Source: Fumia sp045615345
GTDB taxonomy: Bacteria > Bacillota > Clostridia > Oscillospirales > Ruminococcaceae
DNA length: 64,000 bases
Assembly: GCA_045615345.1 (NCBI GenBank)
Contig: JAZLER010000034.1
Span: 3,784-67,783 of the forward strand
Direction of reading: 5' to 3'
In this document: piece by piece, positions 11,085-20,783 of the stretch
How the letters are laid out: the number at the start of each line of letters is the position of its first letter
Position numbering within the stretch: position 1 is the stretch's first letter
The notes under the pieces: model-generated
Database searches by the model: none
Seen by the model: only the letters and a program-made list of their open reading frames with translations
What the model was told of the DNA's origin: nothing
Position numbers and translations under genes: made by a program

Positions 11085-13901
11085 ATGAAAAAGATTGTAA
11101 GTTTACTGATTGCCATTTTACTTGTAGTTTCTGCAACTCCGATTTCGGTTTCCGCTGCAGCAACCAATATTCTCCTCGGCAAAAAGTACACTCACACGGG
11201 TACCGCATGGTATGCTGACCATTCTGATGACTCAAACTGCACTTACCTTACTGACGGCAAAACCGGTGGTAGTTATACAGGCAGTGAATACTTCGGTCTT
11301 ATGAAACAGAATGCGTTTATTGAGTTCAACTTTGACTCTCCTGAGTATGTAAAAGAAATTCAGATAAACCATTATGTTGCTACAAATGCAGGTGTCCGCA
11401 CACCGAAATATGTTACAATCTCTGTAAAAACCGAAGCTGATGGTGCGTGGCAGGAACTTTATATGGACGCTTATCCTTACCTTGACACTCTGGCTGTTTT
11501 CAGATTACCTGAGAGAATCAAGGTTTACGGTATGAAGTTCTACTTTATGATGGATTCAAACTTCCTTTTCTTAAAAGAAATTATGGCTTATGATAACAAT
11601 ACAACCCAGACTGCTGATGTAAGTCTTCCTGCTTTTGTTGACCGCGGTACAAACCTTGCAAAAGGTAAGAGCTATACCCGTGGCGTATGGATTCACCCCA
11701 ACTACCCTGATACCGATAACAAAGAACTTACCGATGGTATTTTGGGTAATGAAAGCTATGCTGACCCTGCATGGTCCGGCACAAGAAAGAATATGTCGTA
11801 TAGCGGAGACTCACACGACAGATGGCCTTTACATACTGTTACAATCGACCTTGAGAAAGTTTGCTCGGTAACTCAGGTCAAGACTAACTTTTTAAGAAAC
11901 TCTGTTGCTGAAATAGCACTTCCCGATGCACTTCGTATCTATACTTCGGTCGATGGTGAAAACTGGTCTAAAATCGCCCATTATAGTGATCTTAACTCAA
12001 CTGTTGCTCCGAACTATGTATTTACCTTCGGCTGGCATTATGACAGTAACATCTTCGGAAAAATGACCGATGTTACAGGCGACCCCGATTCAATCATCAA
12101 AGCAAGATATGTAAGAGTCGATTTTGAACCGAGAAGTACCCATAACTTCATTGACGAAATCACTGTTATGGGTTATGAGGGTGTTGTTTCGGATGCCACA
12201 ACTTTAGCAAAAACATCAAAGCTCGAAAACGATACTATCCAGAAAGTTTCCGCCGAAACCGGATATGTTCAGGATATGGTACTCTGCTATCAGCACGATG
12301 GTGTTACCTGGAGCAAAGAAAAGTTTAAACCTATCCTTACATATGTTGACCAGAACAACAATTCTGTTGACACTCTTTATGACACTGTTTTGTTCTTAGC
12401 TCAGCGTTATAATTATGAAAGAGTTTATGACGGAGACAATGATATAGTTAAAATCGACCACTGGAATGCCTATATCGAAAAATGTTTCGGTGAAGACGGT
12501 GATGTATATCTCTTGAATGAAGCCGCAAAACAGGCTTCCTCAGACCTTAACGACCCTGATTACAAGGCAAACTATGTTATTATGGTCCCCTACCCTGCAC
12601 AGAGTGCGGTGGAGTTTGGTGAAGTAAACGGCAGAAGCCTTGACCTTTCTGTTGACGATGATGCTAAATACCTTGTCGAATGGTATCTTGACGAGGTTAT
12701 CTCCCGTATAGAAGATGGTGACTATGATTACCTTGATTTCAAAGGTTTTTACTGGATGGCTGAATACCCCTCAAGGCCCAATATAATCTCCTATACAAAC
12801 TCCCTTATCAAAGACAGAAATCTTACTTCCTACTGGATTCCATACTATGGTTCCACCGGTTATTTCTGGAGAGAATATTTAGGCTTTGATGCTGTTACCT
12901 TACAGCCCAGCCATTACTTTAACGACAGTTACGACCTCGGCACCAAGTTTGTAGGCGCTGTTTCAAAGATGGGTGGTGTAGGTAACTTCGGCGTTGAATT
13001 TGAGTTTGACGGAAATGTTATGAGCAATGTTTTCAAATACAACAAATTCCTTGACTACCTTAACGCCGCTACAGAATATAACTTTGACGGCCCCGGCCTT
13101 TTCAGAAACTGGTATATGGGTGGCAGTGCCGTACCCGACCTCGCTGCATCCAAACTTCCCGATATGAGAAAAATGTATGATGCAATCTACGGCGTTATCA
13201 AAGGTACTCATAAGGTTGCTCCCTATCTTGATAACATTAATGACAATATGTTAAGCGGTATGACATATACTCATAATGTTGACGATGCCAACTGGTACGC
13301 TGAACGCTCCACCGACACAAGCACCACTTTCCTTACCGATGGTCTTGCAACAGGAACATTTTATGGTGATGCTTTCTTCGGAATCAAGAACCAGGATGCT
13401 ACCATTCAGTTTGATTTTACTTCCGGTAAAAAGCTTTCGGAACTTCATATTGTTTCCTTCCAGGATTCAGGCGCAAATGTTGGACTTGCGAAAAATTTGG
13501 ATGTCTATGTAAAACTTCAAAAAAATTCCGATACTTGGGTAAAAATCTACTCTGGCGCTGTTACTGATAAGCATTTCGTTATCAAATCCGATGATATAAC
13601 TGCAAATATTTACGGCATTAAGCTTGACTTTAAAAAGAATGGTCCGTTCTTGTTCTTAAAGGAAATTATGGCATTCTCAGAACCTACCGAAATCAATGCT
13701 GATGTTCCCTTTACATACGAACCTGCACCCGGTGACTTAAACGGTGATATGGCAATCAATTCTGACGATGTTACCCTCTTTAAGAAATATTTCGCAGGAT
13801 TTGATGTAGAAATTGCAGAAACTGCAACCGATGTAAACGCTGACGGCACCACAAACCGCGCAGACTTGTTAAGACTTATAAAAAATGTTGTAAATCCGTA
13901 A
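11085..13901 (+). CDS. Secreted DUF4855 protein with dockerin
   Basis: 938 residues; start 14 bp after the previous gene behind GAGGTGAAG. Modules: signal peptide (1-25), NPCBM-like (28-165), discoidin-like (185-375), DUF4855 (385-715, motifs VIMVPYP, FKGFYWMAE, SYWIPYY, FDAVTLQPSHYF), NPCBM-like (730-865) and dockerin (880-937; GDLNGDMAINSDDVTLF and DVNADGTTNRADLL). The second calcium loop carries DVNADG instead of DVNGDG. It is the last gene of the array; a promoter for rimP follows directly and I see no strong terminator between them. Confidence 0.87.
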   Translation: MKKIVSLLIAILLVVSATPISVSAAATNILLGKKYTHTGTAWYADHSDDSNCTYLTDGKTGGSYTGSEYFGLMKQNAFIEFNFDSPEYVKEIQINHYVATNAGVRTPKYVTISVKTEADGAWQELYMDAYPYLDTLAVFRLPERIKVYGMKFYFMMDSNFLFLKEIMAYDNNTTQTADVSLPAFVDRGTNLAKGKSYTRGVWIHPNYPDTDNKELTDGILGNESYADPAWSGTRKNMSYSGDSHDRWPLHTVTIDLEKVCSVTQVKTNFLRNSVAEIALPDALRIYTSVDGENWSKIAHYSDLNSTVAPNYVFTFGWHYDSNIFGKMTDVTGDPDSIIKARYVRVDFEPRSTHNFIDEITVMGYEGVVSDATTLAKTSKLENDTIQKVSAETGYVQDMVLCYQHDGVTWSKEKFKPILTYVDQNNNSVDTLYDTVLFLAQRYNYERVYDGDNDIVKIDHWNAYIEKCFGEDGDVYLLNEAAKQASSDLNDPDYKANYVIMVPYPAQSAVEFGEVNGRSLDLSVDDDAKYLVEWYLDEVISRIEDGDYDYLDFKGFYWMAEYPSRPNIISYTNSLIKDRNLTSYWIPYYGSTGYFWREYLGFDAVTLQPSHYFNDSYDLGTKFVGAVSKMGGVGNFGVEFEFDGNVMSNVFKYNKFLDYLNAATEYNFDGPGLFRNWYMGGSAVPDLAASKLPDMRKMYDAIYGVIKGTHKVAPYLDNINDNMLSGMTYTHNVDDANWYAERSTDTSTTFLTDGLATGTFYGDAFFGIKNQDATIQFDFTSGKKLSELHIVSFQDSGANVGLAKNLDVYVKLQKNSDTWVKIYSGAVTDKHFVIKSDDITANIYGIKLDFKKNGPFLFLKEIMAFSEPTEINADVPFTYEPAPGDLNGDMAINSDDVTLFKKYFAGFDVEIAETATDVNADGTTNRADLLRLIKNVVNP

Positions 13902-13908
13902 AAAAAGC

Positions 13909-13937
13909 TTGCATTTTTAAAACTTATGTGGTATAAT
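13909..13937 (+). promoter_or_regulatory. Sigma-A promoter of the rimP-ribF operon
   Basis: TTGCAT (13909-13914), 17-bp spacer, TATAAT (13932-13937) preceded by TGG, which makes an extended -10. It lies just after the DUF4855 array and 78 bp ahead of rimP. Confidence 0.75.
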
Positions 13938-13965
13938 AATTTACAGTAGAATAAGTTGAACGAAA

Positions 13966-13992
13966 GGCTGGGAAAAACTTCCCGGTCTTTTG
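13966..13992 (+). promoter_or_regulatory. Terminator-like hairpin in the rimP-nusA leader
   Basis: GGCTGGGAA (13966-13974), loop AAAC and TTCCCGGTC (13979-13987) form a 9-bp stem with two wobble pairs, followed by TTTTG. It lies in the 5' leader between promoter and rimP. A leaky intrinsic terminator ahead of nusA fits autogenous control of the operon by NusA, but that is inference. Confidence 0.55.
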
Positions 13993-14014
13993 TATTGCTT
14001 GAGGAGGTTTTCTT

Positions 14015-14494
14015 TTGAACAAAAACGAAATTATCAAAGTTGTCTGGGATATGGCAAAGCCCATTACAGATGAACTCGGACTCACCCTATGGGATGTCCG
14101 CTTCGAAAAAGAAGGTGCAAACTACTTCCTTCGTATTGTCATTGACAAAGAAGGTGGCGCTGACATTGACTCTTGTGAAAAGGTTTCAAGGGCTATTGAC
14201 CCGCTACTCGATGAGGTTGACCCTATCGAGCAAAGCTACTGCTTAGAAGTCTGGTCAGCAGGGCTTGAAAGAGATTTAGTCCGTGATTTTCATTTTGAGA
14301 TGAATATCGGAAATCCCGTGGTAATCGGTTTATTTGAAGCCATTAACGGCGACAAGGAACCGATATGCACGTTAAATGAATATAAAGGCAAAACCATTGT
14401 TGTAACGCTCCCTGACGGGGAAACAAAAGAATTTGAAATTTCAAAACTCAGATTCGTAAGACAGTATATTGAAATTGATTTTGGAGGAAAATAG
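14015..14494 (+). CDS. rimP: Ribosome maturation factor RimP
   Basis: 159 residues, normal for RimP, which helps assemble the 30S subunit. The N-terminal domain contains LTLWDVRFEKEG and the conserved DIDSCEKVSRAIDPLLDE stretch; SYCLEVWSAGLERDL leads into the C-terminal SH3-like domain. It starts at TTG 14015, chosen because GAGGAGG (14001-14007) sits 7 bp upstream and no better start exists. First gene of the operon, 3 bp before nusA, the usual Firmicutes order. Confidence 0.95.
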   Translation: MNKNEIIKVVWDMAKPITDELGLTLWDVRFEKEGANYFLRIVIDKEGGADIDSCEKVSRAIDPLLDEVDPIEQSYCLEVWSAGLERDLVRDFHFEMNIGNPVVIGLFEAINGDKEPICTLNEYKGKTIVVTLPDGETKEFEISKLRFVRQYIEIDFGGK

Positions 14495-14497
14495 AAA

Positions 14498-15565
14498 ATG
14501 AATAACGAATTTTTTGACGCACTCGTGCTCCTTGAAGCAGAAAAAGGAATTAAAGCTGACTATCTTATCGAAAAGATTACAAACGCTATTGTAATTGCTG
14601 TAAAACGCGACTATCAGGTAACAGAAAACGTTAATGTTAAAATCGACCCTGAAAAACGCAAATTTACAGTATCCATCACCAAAAATGTTGTTGAGGAAGT
14701 TGAGTTCCCCGAAAACGAAATTACCCTTGATGAGGCATTAAAATACAGCAAACGCGCTAAAGTTGGTATGCCTGTTGAAATCAAGCTTGATACAAAACAG
14801 TTTGGCAGAATTGCTGCCCAGACTGCAAAACATGTTATCCGTCAGGGTATCAGGGAAGCTGAACGCTCCCAGATGCTTGAACAGTTCCAGAACAAGGTTT
14901 ACGAAGTTGTTACTGCAACTGTTAACAAGATTGAACCCGCTACCGGAAACGCTACCGTTGAAATCGATAAAAACGAAGTTCTTTTCTTTAAAAATGAACA
15001 GCTCCCCAATGACGATTTCAGAGAAGGCGACAGAATTAAAGTTTATGTTGTTGATGTTGTCAACCTCGAAAAGCGTTGTTCACTTAAGATTTCAAGAACT
15101 CATAAAGACCTCGTAAAACGCCTTTTTGAGCTTCAGGTTCCCGAAATTTTTGATGGTATTGTTGAGCTTAAATCTGTTTCCCGTGAAGCAGGCTCCAGAA
15201 CAAAGATTGCAGTTTACAGCAAGAATCCTGATGTTGACCCGATTGGTGCTTGCATCGGTCCTAAAGGTAGCCGTATTTCCGCTATCGTTGACGAACTTAA
15301 AGGCGAGAAAATCGACATCGTTAAATGGAACGAAGACCCCGAAATTTTTATCAAAGAGGCTCTCTCCCCTGCTGAAGTTGTTTCTGTTAAGATTACAAAC
15401 CCCGCTGAAAAGATTTGCAGAGTTATAGTTCCCGATACGCAGCTTTCTCTTGCTATCGGTAACCGCGGACAGAACGCAAAACTTGCAGCAAAACTTACAG
15501 GATACAAAATTGATATCCGTCCTGAAAGTGAAGCTGATACCCCCGTTTCTGACGAAGCGGAATAA
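14498..15565 (+). CDS. nusA: Transcription termination/antitermination factor NusA
   Basis: 355 residues: N-terminal RNA-polymerase-binding domain, S1 domain (about 135-200) and two KH domains with IGACIGPKGSRI and AIGNRGQNAKLA. It lacks the acidic C-terminal repeats of proteobacterial NusA, as is normal in Firmicutes. It modulates pausing, termination and antitermination and may control its own operon through the leader hairpin at 13966. Confidence 0.96.
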   Translation: MNNEFFDALVLLEAEKGIKADYLIEKITNAIVIAVKRDYQVTENVNVKIDPEKRKFTVSITKNVVEEVEFPENEITLDEALKYSKRAKVGMPVEIKLDTKQFGRIAAQTAKHVIRQGIREAERSQMLEQFQNKVYEVVTATVNKIEPATGNATVEIDKNEVLFFKNEQLPNDDFREGDRIKVYVVDVVNLEKRCSLKISRTHKDLVKRLFELQVPEIFDGIVELKSVSREAGSRTKIAVYSKNPDVDPIGACIGPKGSRISAIVDELKGEKIDIVKWNEDPEIFIKEALSPAEVVSVKITNPAEKICRVIVPDTQLSLAIGNRGQNAKLAAKLTGYKIDIRPESEADTPVSDEAE

Positions 15566-15577
15566 GAGGTGAAGTAA

Positions 15578-15838
15578 ATGAAAAAAGTACCGCTTCGTAT
15601 GTGTGTCGGTTGTGGCGAAATGAAGGATAAACGCGAACTTACACGCATTGTAAAATCCAAAGAGGGCGAGATTTCATTAGACCCCACAGGAAAAAAATCA
15701 GGTCGTGGTGCTTATATCTGCCCTTCCCCTGAATGTTTAAAGAAAGCAAGAAAATCCCGCCGCATTGAAAAAAGCTTTGCATCAAAAATTCCCGATGAGG
15801 TTTATGATGCACTTGAGGAGGAACTCAAAAATGGATAG
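15578..15838 (+). CDS. rnpM: RNase P modulator RnpM (YlxR)
   Basis: 86 residues. The YlxR fold signature RMCVGCGEMKDKREL and the GRGAYICPSPEC motif are both present, with cysteines that resemble a metal site. The family is known in Bacillus subtilis to bind RNase P RNA and modulate its activity. It sits between nusA and ylxQ, its conserved place, and overlaps ylxQ by 8 bp. Confidence 0.92.
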   Translation: MKKVPLRMCVGCGEMKDKRELTRIVKSKEGEISLDPTGKKSGRGAYICPSPECLKKARKSRRIEKSFASKIPDEVYDALEEELKNG

Positions 15839-16139
15839 ATTTTACTCTACCCTTTCCCTTTCGATGCGTGCAAGAAAGCTCGTTTACGGGTTTGACACCG
15901 TAAAGGAAAATATAAAAAGTATTCACTTATTGCTTTTAGCTTCGGATTTATCTCAGAAAACCGCGAAGGAAGTTAACTTTCTGGCAACCAAAGAAAATAT
16001 CGAAGTTTTAAATCTTGATAAGACTATGGAGGAAATCTCAAAACTTATCGGTAAAAAAACAGGTATCATCGGTATTTGTGACGAAGGTTTTGCCGCAAAA
16101 CTTACTTCCCTTTACAAAGAAACGGAGGAAACTATATGA
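15831..16139 (+). CDS. ylxQ: L7Ae-family RNA-binding protein YlxQ
   Basis: 102 residues from ATG 15831, chosen because GAGGAGGAA lies 6-14 bp upstream inside rnpM and the family usually starts here; an in-frame start at 15765 is a read-back. The L7Ae/L30e fold is recognisable from RARKLVYGFDTV, HLLLLASDLSQKTAKEV and GKKTGIIGICDEGFAAKL. Probable ribosome- or RNA-associated factor; role not established. It overlaps infB by 4 bp (ATGA). Confidence 0.88.
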   Translation: MDRFYSTLSLSMRARKLVYGFDTVKENIKSIHLLLLASDLSQKTAKEVNFLATKENIEVLNLDKTMEEISKLIGKKTGIIGICDEGFAAKLTSLYKETEETI

Positions 16140-18625
16140 CAATTAAGTATAAAGTCAGCGAAATCGCCAAAGACTTGAAAGTATCTTCTAAAGATATCAT
16201 TGAACTTATTTCAAAATACTTTGACGGTGAGCCTAAAAAGACTTCTTCTACACTTACAGACGAAGAAGCAAATGTTATTTTAGATTACTACACTCAGAAA
16301 AATTCCGTAAAGGATTTAAATGAGTACTTCAATTCAAAGAGTGCTGTGGTTAAAAAACCTGAGCCTAAGAAGGAAGAACCCAAAAAAGCTGAACCCAAAA
16401 AGGAAGTTAAAAAAGAAACTCCCAAAAAGGAAGAGCCTAAAAAGGAAGTTAAAAAACCCGAACCTGAAAAACAGGCTCCCAAAAAGGCTGAAGCTCCTAA
16501 AAAAGACAAATTTGAAAAACCAAACTTTGATGCTCCCCAGAAGAAAAAGGAAGAGCCGAAGCGCGAAAAATTTGAAAAACAGAATAATTTTGTGGGTAAA
16601 AACGCACAGAAAGAATCCACAGTTACAAGCAATCAGCCCGTTGAAAAAGAACGCACCGAGCGTAAAGTCAATACCCGTGCCGTTGAAATCAACCTTGATA
16701 AATACAACGAGCATTACGAGCACATCGCTCCTCAGGACAGAATGCGTGATAATCATCAGAGCAAACAGAAACTTAAACAGAAATCTCAGATGAAGAAAAA
16801 GGATAAGTTCTCCACAAAGAAAGAAACCGAAGCTGAAAAGCTACAGCGCCTTGCTCTTGAACGCGCAAGAAAGCAGCAGCTTAAAGTTCTTATTCCCGAT
16901 GAAATCACTGTTTCTGAGCTTGCAACACGCTTGAAAGTAACTGTTACAGATGTTATCAAAAAACTTATGATGCTCGGCGTTATGGCGGCTCAGCACGAAG
17001 TTATCGACTTCGATACAGCTTCACTCGTTGCTATGGAATACGATGCTAAAATCGAAAAAGAAGTTATCGTTACTATTGAAGAAAAACTTATCAAGGACGA
17101 AGAAGACGATACAGATTCACTCGAAGAAAGAAGCCCTGTTGTCGTTGTTATGGGTCATGTTGACCACGGTAAAACATCTATCCTTGACAGAATCCGTAAC
17201 GCTAATGTTACTTCCACAGAAGCCGGCGGTATTACTCAGCATATCGGTGCGTACCAGGCTAAAGTCGGTGACAGATTTATCACTTTCCTTGATACTCCCG
17301 GCCATGAGGCGTTTACCTCAATGCGTGCCCGTGGTGCTGCTGTAACTGATATCGCAATTTTGGTTGTTGCTGCTGACGATGGTATTATGCCCCAGACAGT
17401 AGAAGCTATTAACCACGCAAAAGCTGCAGGCGTTTCCATTATCGTTGCAATTAACAAGATGGATAAACCTACAGCTAACCCCGAAAAAGTTAAACAGGAA
17501 CTCACTGAATACGAGCTCGTTCCCGAAGAATGGGGTGGCGATGTTATCTGTGTACCCGTTTCCGCTCTTACAGGTGACGGTATTGACAACCTCCTTGAGA
17601 TGGTAACAGTTGTTGCTGATGTTCTGGAGCTCAAAGCAAACCCCAACCGTCTTGCAAAAGGTACTGTTGTTGAAGCTCGTCTTGACAAAGGCCGTGGTCC
17701 CGTTGCTACATTGCTTGTACAGAATGGTACACTTCACACAGGCGACATCATCATCGCAGGTGCTACTGTTGGCCGTGTGCGTAAGATGATCAACGACCAT
17801 GGTAAAGAAGTATTCGAGGCAGGTCCTGCTGTTCCCGTTGAGATTACAGGTATGTCCGAAGTTCCCTCTGCAGGTGACACATTCAACGCTGTTGAAAACG
17901 AACGCCTTGCCCGTGAACTTGTTGAACAGCGACTCCACGAGCAGAAAGAAGAACAGTTCAAATCCTTCCAGAAAGTTACTCTTGATAACCTTTTCAGTCA
18001 GATTGCAGAAGGTGAAGTAAAAGAACTTCCCATCGTTGTAAAAGCTGACGTTCAGGGGAGTGCTGAGGCTGTAAAACAGTCACTTGAAAAACTTACTAAC
18101 GAAGAAGTAAGAGTACGCGTTATCCACACAGGTGTAGGCGCTATTAACCGTTCTGATGTTATGCTCGCAAATGCATCCAATGCTATCATCATCGGTTTCA
18201 ATGTTCGTCCTGACCCCGTTGCAAAAGTTGATGCTGAAAACGAAAATGTTGAAATGCGTATGTATCGTATCATTTATGATGCAATTGACGATGTTAAAGA
18301 TGCTATGAAAGGTATGCTTGCACCTAAAACCCGTGAAGTTGAACTCGGCCGTGCCGAAGTTCGTCAGGTTTACAAAATCTCCGGTGTTGGTGCAATTGCA
18401 GGTTCTTATGTTCTCGAAGGAAAAGTGGCAAGAGATGCCCTTATCCGCGTAGTCCGTGATGGCGTTGTACTCGTTGAAGACAAGATTGATTCACTCAAAC
18501 GATTTAAAAACGATGCTAAAGAAGTAGCTCAGGGTTACGAATGCGGTATCGGTCTTGAGAAGTTTAACGATATCAAAGAAGGCGATATCTTTGAGTCCTT
18601 CATTATCGAAGAATACAGGGAGTAA
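16136..18625 (+). CDS. infB: Translation initiation factor IF-2
   Basis: 829 residues. After the first IF2-N domain there is a long Lys/Pro/Glu-rich linker (about 70-170), then a second IF2-N domain (about 245-300) and the GTPase G domain, with G1 GHVDHGKTS, G3 DTPGHEAF and G4 NKMDKP, followed by the beta-barrel and C-terminal fMet-tRNA-binding domains. It places initiator tRNA on the 30S subunit. The linker is low complexity and produces spurious open frames on both strands. Confidence 0.97.
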   Translation: MTIKYKVSEIAKDLKVSSKDIIELISKYFDGEPKKTSSTLTDEEANVILDYYTQKNSVKDLNEYFNSKSAVVKKPEPKKEEPKKAEPKKEVKKETPKKEEPKKEVKKPEPEKQAPKKAEAPKKDKFEKPNFDAPQKKKEEPKREKFEKQNNFVGKNAQKESTVTSNQPVEKERTERKVNTRAVEINLDKYNEHYEHIAPQDRMRDNHQSKQKLKQKSQMKKKDKFSTKKETEAEKLQRLALERARKQQLKVLIPDEITVSELATRLKVTVTDVIKKLMMLGVMAAQHEVIDFDTASLVAMEYDAKIEKEVIVTIEEKLIKDEEDDTDSLEERSPVVVVMGHVDHGKTSILDRIRNANVTSTEAGGITQHIGAYQAKVGDRFITFLDTPGHEAFTSMRARGAAVTDIAILVVAADDGIMPQTVEAINHAKAAGVSIIVAINKMDKPTANPEKVKQELTEYELVPEEWGGDVICVPVSALTGDGIDNLLEMVTVVADVLELKANPNRLAKGTVVEARLDKGRGPVATLLVQNGTLHTGDIIIAGATVGRVRKMINDHGKEVFEAGPAVPVEITGMSEVPSAGDTFNAVENERLARELVEQRLHEQKEEQFKSFQKVTLDNLFSQIAEGEVKELPIVVKADVQGSAEAVKQSLEKLTNEEVRVRVIHTGVGAINRSDVMLANASNAIIIGFNVRPDPVAKVDAENENVEMRMYRIIYDAIDDVKDAMKGMLAPKTREVELGRAEVRQVYKISGVGAIAGSYVLEGKVARDALIRVVRDGVVLVEDKIDSLKRFKNDAKEVAQGYECGIGLEKFNDIKEGDIFESFIIEEYRE

Positions 18626-18628
18626 GTT

Positions 18629-18964
18629 ATGGCAAGTTTTAAAGTAGGACGCTTGTCCGAAGATATAAAACGCGAGATGAGCGCACTTTTCCGTGAAATC
18701 AAGGACCCGAGAGTTTCCACAATGCTCAGTGTTGTAAGATGTGAGGTCTCGGGTGACCTTTCTCACTGCAAAGTGTATGTAAGTGCTATTGAGGGCGAAG
18801 AAAAAACTACTGAGTCTGTAGCGGGTCTTAAATCTGCAAGCGGTTTTATAAAGCGTGAGCTTTCTAACCGCCTGCATTTAAGAAAATGCCCCGAACTTCA
18901 TTTTATCGCAGACTCATCTATCGCTTACAGCGCTAAAATCAATGATATTCTGGAGAATTTGTAA
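18629..18964 (+). CDS. rbfA: Ribosome-binding factor A
   Basis: 111 residues, KH-type fold. Recognised from KVGRLSEDIKREMSALF, IKDPRVSTMLSVV and the C-terminal LRKCPELHFIADSSI. It acts in maturation of the 16S rRNA 5' end. It follows infB after 3 bp and overlaps nrnA by one base. Confidence 0.95.
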   Translation: MASFKVGRLSEDIKREMSALFREIKDPRVSTMLSVVRCEVSGDLSHCKVYVSAIEGEEKTTESVAGLKSASGFIKRELSNRLHLRKCPELHFIADSSIAYSAKINDILENL

Positions 18965-19893
18965 TGAGAATTGATATTAAAGCGACAGCAAAAGAACTTT
19001 TAAAAATGGATAATATCTATATTCTTTGCCACCGCAATCCTGATGGTGATACTCTGGGAAGTGGGTTCGGGCTTCATTACGCTTTGAAAGCCCTCGGCAA
19101 AAGGTCAAAAGTTCTCTGCTCCGATGGGTTACCTCAGAAATTTTCCTATATGTACGATGAGTTTTCGGATTTTAAGGCAGAAAATATTGTTTCTGTGGAT
19201 ATTGCAAGTGAACAGCTTTTCGGAGACCTTGACTACAAAGTAGATCTTGCAATTGACCATCATTCTACCAATTCCCTTTTTGCCGATAAGGTCTGCCTTT
19301 ATCCTGATGCTGCCGCAACCTGTGAGATTATCTGGGAGATAGTAACCGAGATGGGTGTTACTGTCGATGAAAAAATCGCAACCTGCCTTTATACAGGTGT
19401 TGCGACTGATACCGGTTGCTTTAAATTTTCAAATGTCACACCCGCTACTCATTATATCGCGGCAAAGCTTATCGAGTACGGTGCTGATTTTAAAAAGGTG
19501 AACAAGGAAATCTTTGAAACTAAAACTCTTTCGATGATTTCGCTCGAAAGAGAAGTTTTGAATACGCTTTCTTTTAGTTTTGACAATCGTATTGCGATGA
19601 TTTATGTGACTACTGAAATGCTTGAGAAATACGGCGTTCCCGAAACTGAGCTTGATGCAATCACAGGTATTCCACGCCAGATTGAAGGTGTCGAGATGGG
19701 ACTTACCTTAAAACAGCGCGATGTAAATGAGTTTAAGATTTCTTCAAGAAGTTGTGAAGCGATTGATGCTTCCGAGTTCTGCAAGAAATTTGATGGTGGC
19801 GGTCATGCCCGCGCTGCAGGATGTACAATTACAGGAAATCTTGATGAAGTAAAAGAAAAACTCGTAAAAGCACTTGAGGAATTTTTATGTTAA
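18964..19893 (+). CDS. nrnA: DHH-family nanoRNase/pAp phosphatase (NrnA type)
   Basis: 309 residues. DHH motif I is CHRNPDGDT (H23, D27, D29), the DHH triad itself is in AIDHHSTN (about 97-104), and the C-terminal DHHA1 domain ends with FDGGGHARAAGC. The family uses two metal ions to degrade short RNAs of 2-5 nucleotides and pAp. Its position between rbfA and truB is conserved in Firmicutes. It overlaps truB by 7 bp. Confidence 0.92.
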   Translation: MRIDIKATAKELLKMDNIYILCHRNPDGDTLGSGFGLHYALKALGKRSKVLCSDGLPQKFSYMYDEFSDFKAENIVSVDIASEQLFGDLDYKVDLAIDHHSTNSLFADKVCLYPDAAATCEIIWEIVTEMGVTVDEKIATCLYTGVATDTGCFKFSNVTPATHYIAAKLIEYGADFKKVNKEIFETKTLSMISLEREVLNTLSFSFDNRIAMIYVTTEMLEKYGVPETELDAITGIPRQIEGVEMGLTLKQRDVNEFKISSRSCEAIDASEFCKKFDGGGHARAAGCTITGNLDEVKEKLVKALEEFLC

Positions 19894-20783
19894 ACGGAAT
19901 TATCTGCATTAATAAGCCATCGGATTTTACCTCGTTTGATGTTGTAAAGAAACTTCGTGGCATCACAAAGGTAAAGAAAATCGGCCATGCAGGGACTTTA
20001 GACCCTATGGCAACCGGTGTTTTGCCAATTTTTTTAGGCGTTGCCACCAAGGCTTGCGATATTTTGCCGAACAACGACAAACGCTATACTGCATCCTTTA
20101 AGCTTGGGCTTGAAACCGATACCGAGGATATTTGGGGCACTGTTACAAAAGAATACTCAAAAAAGGTGGCAAAGGAAGAACTTTTATCGGTACTTCCCTC
20201 TTTTAAAGGTGAAGTTATGCAGATTCCACCGATGTATTCTGCTATTCAGATTAACGGCAAACGCCTTTATGACTTAGCCCGTCAGGGTATCGAGATTGAA
20301 CGCGAGGCGCGGAAAATCACTGTATATTCCATTGAGCTTTTAAGTTATGACGAAAACGATATGACTGGGGTTTTGGATATTTCCTGTTCAAAAGGAACAT
20401 ATATCCGCACTATTATAAGTGATATTGGTAAAGCTTTAGGTTGTGGCGGTGTTATGACTGCTTTAAACCGTACCGAAGCTTCAGGTTTTACCCTTGATGA
20501 CACAATGACCTTTGAGGAAGTTGAAAAGGCTGTTGCTGATAATTCTTTGACCCCGCTACCAGTTGAAAAGGCTTTCGCCCCCTACCCTGATATTCATCTG
20601 AGCGAGGTACAGACAAGAATGTTTTCAAACGGTGTTACCCTTGATTTAAGAAGAATTAAACACCCGAATGACAGTGAAACTGCAAGAATTTACGGCTTTG
20701 ACAATACATTTTTAGGGCTTGCTACCTTAAATTTTGAAACCAATGAACTTAAACTGTTAAAATTCTTTATCGAAAGGAAGTGA
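19887..20783 (+). CDS. truB: tRNA pseudouridine-55 synthase TruB
   Basis: 298 residues. The catalytic aspartate is D39 in HAGTLDPMATGVLP; KRYTASFKLG and the C-terminal PUA-like part are present. It makes pseudouridine 55 in the T loop of tRNAs. Its end overlaps the GTG codon that can start ribF. Confidence 0.95.
   Translation: MLNGIICINKPSDFTSFDVVKKLRGITKVKKIGHAGTLDPMATGVLPIFLGVATKACDILPNNDKRYTASFKLGLETDTEDIWGTVTKEYSKKVAKEELLSVLPSFKGEVMQIPPMYSAIQINGKRLYDLARQGIEIEREARKITVYSIELLSYDENDMTGVLDISCSKGTYIRTIISDIGKALGCGGVMTALNRTEASGFTLDDTMTFEEVEKAVADNSLTPLPVEKAFAPYPDIHLSEVQTRMFSNGVTLDLRRIKHPNDSETARIYGFDNTFLGLATLNFETNELKLLKFFIERK

Noticed and set aside
16294..16793. Three open frames in the linker of infB
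   Set aside because: Low-complexity Lys/Pro/Glu codons give open frames on both strands; none is supported by signals.
17236..17938. Two long antisense frames (150 and 206 codons) inside infB
   Set aside because: They mirror the strongly conserved G domain of IF-2 and have no start signals or known motifs.
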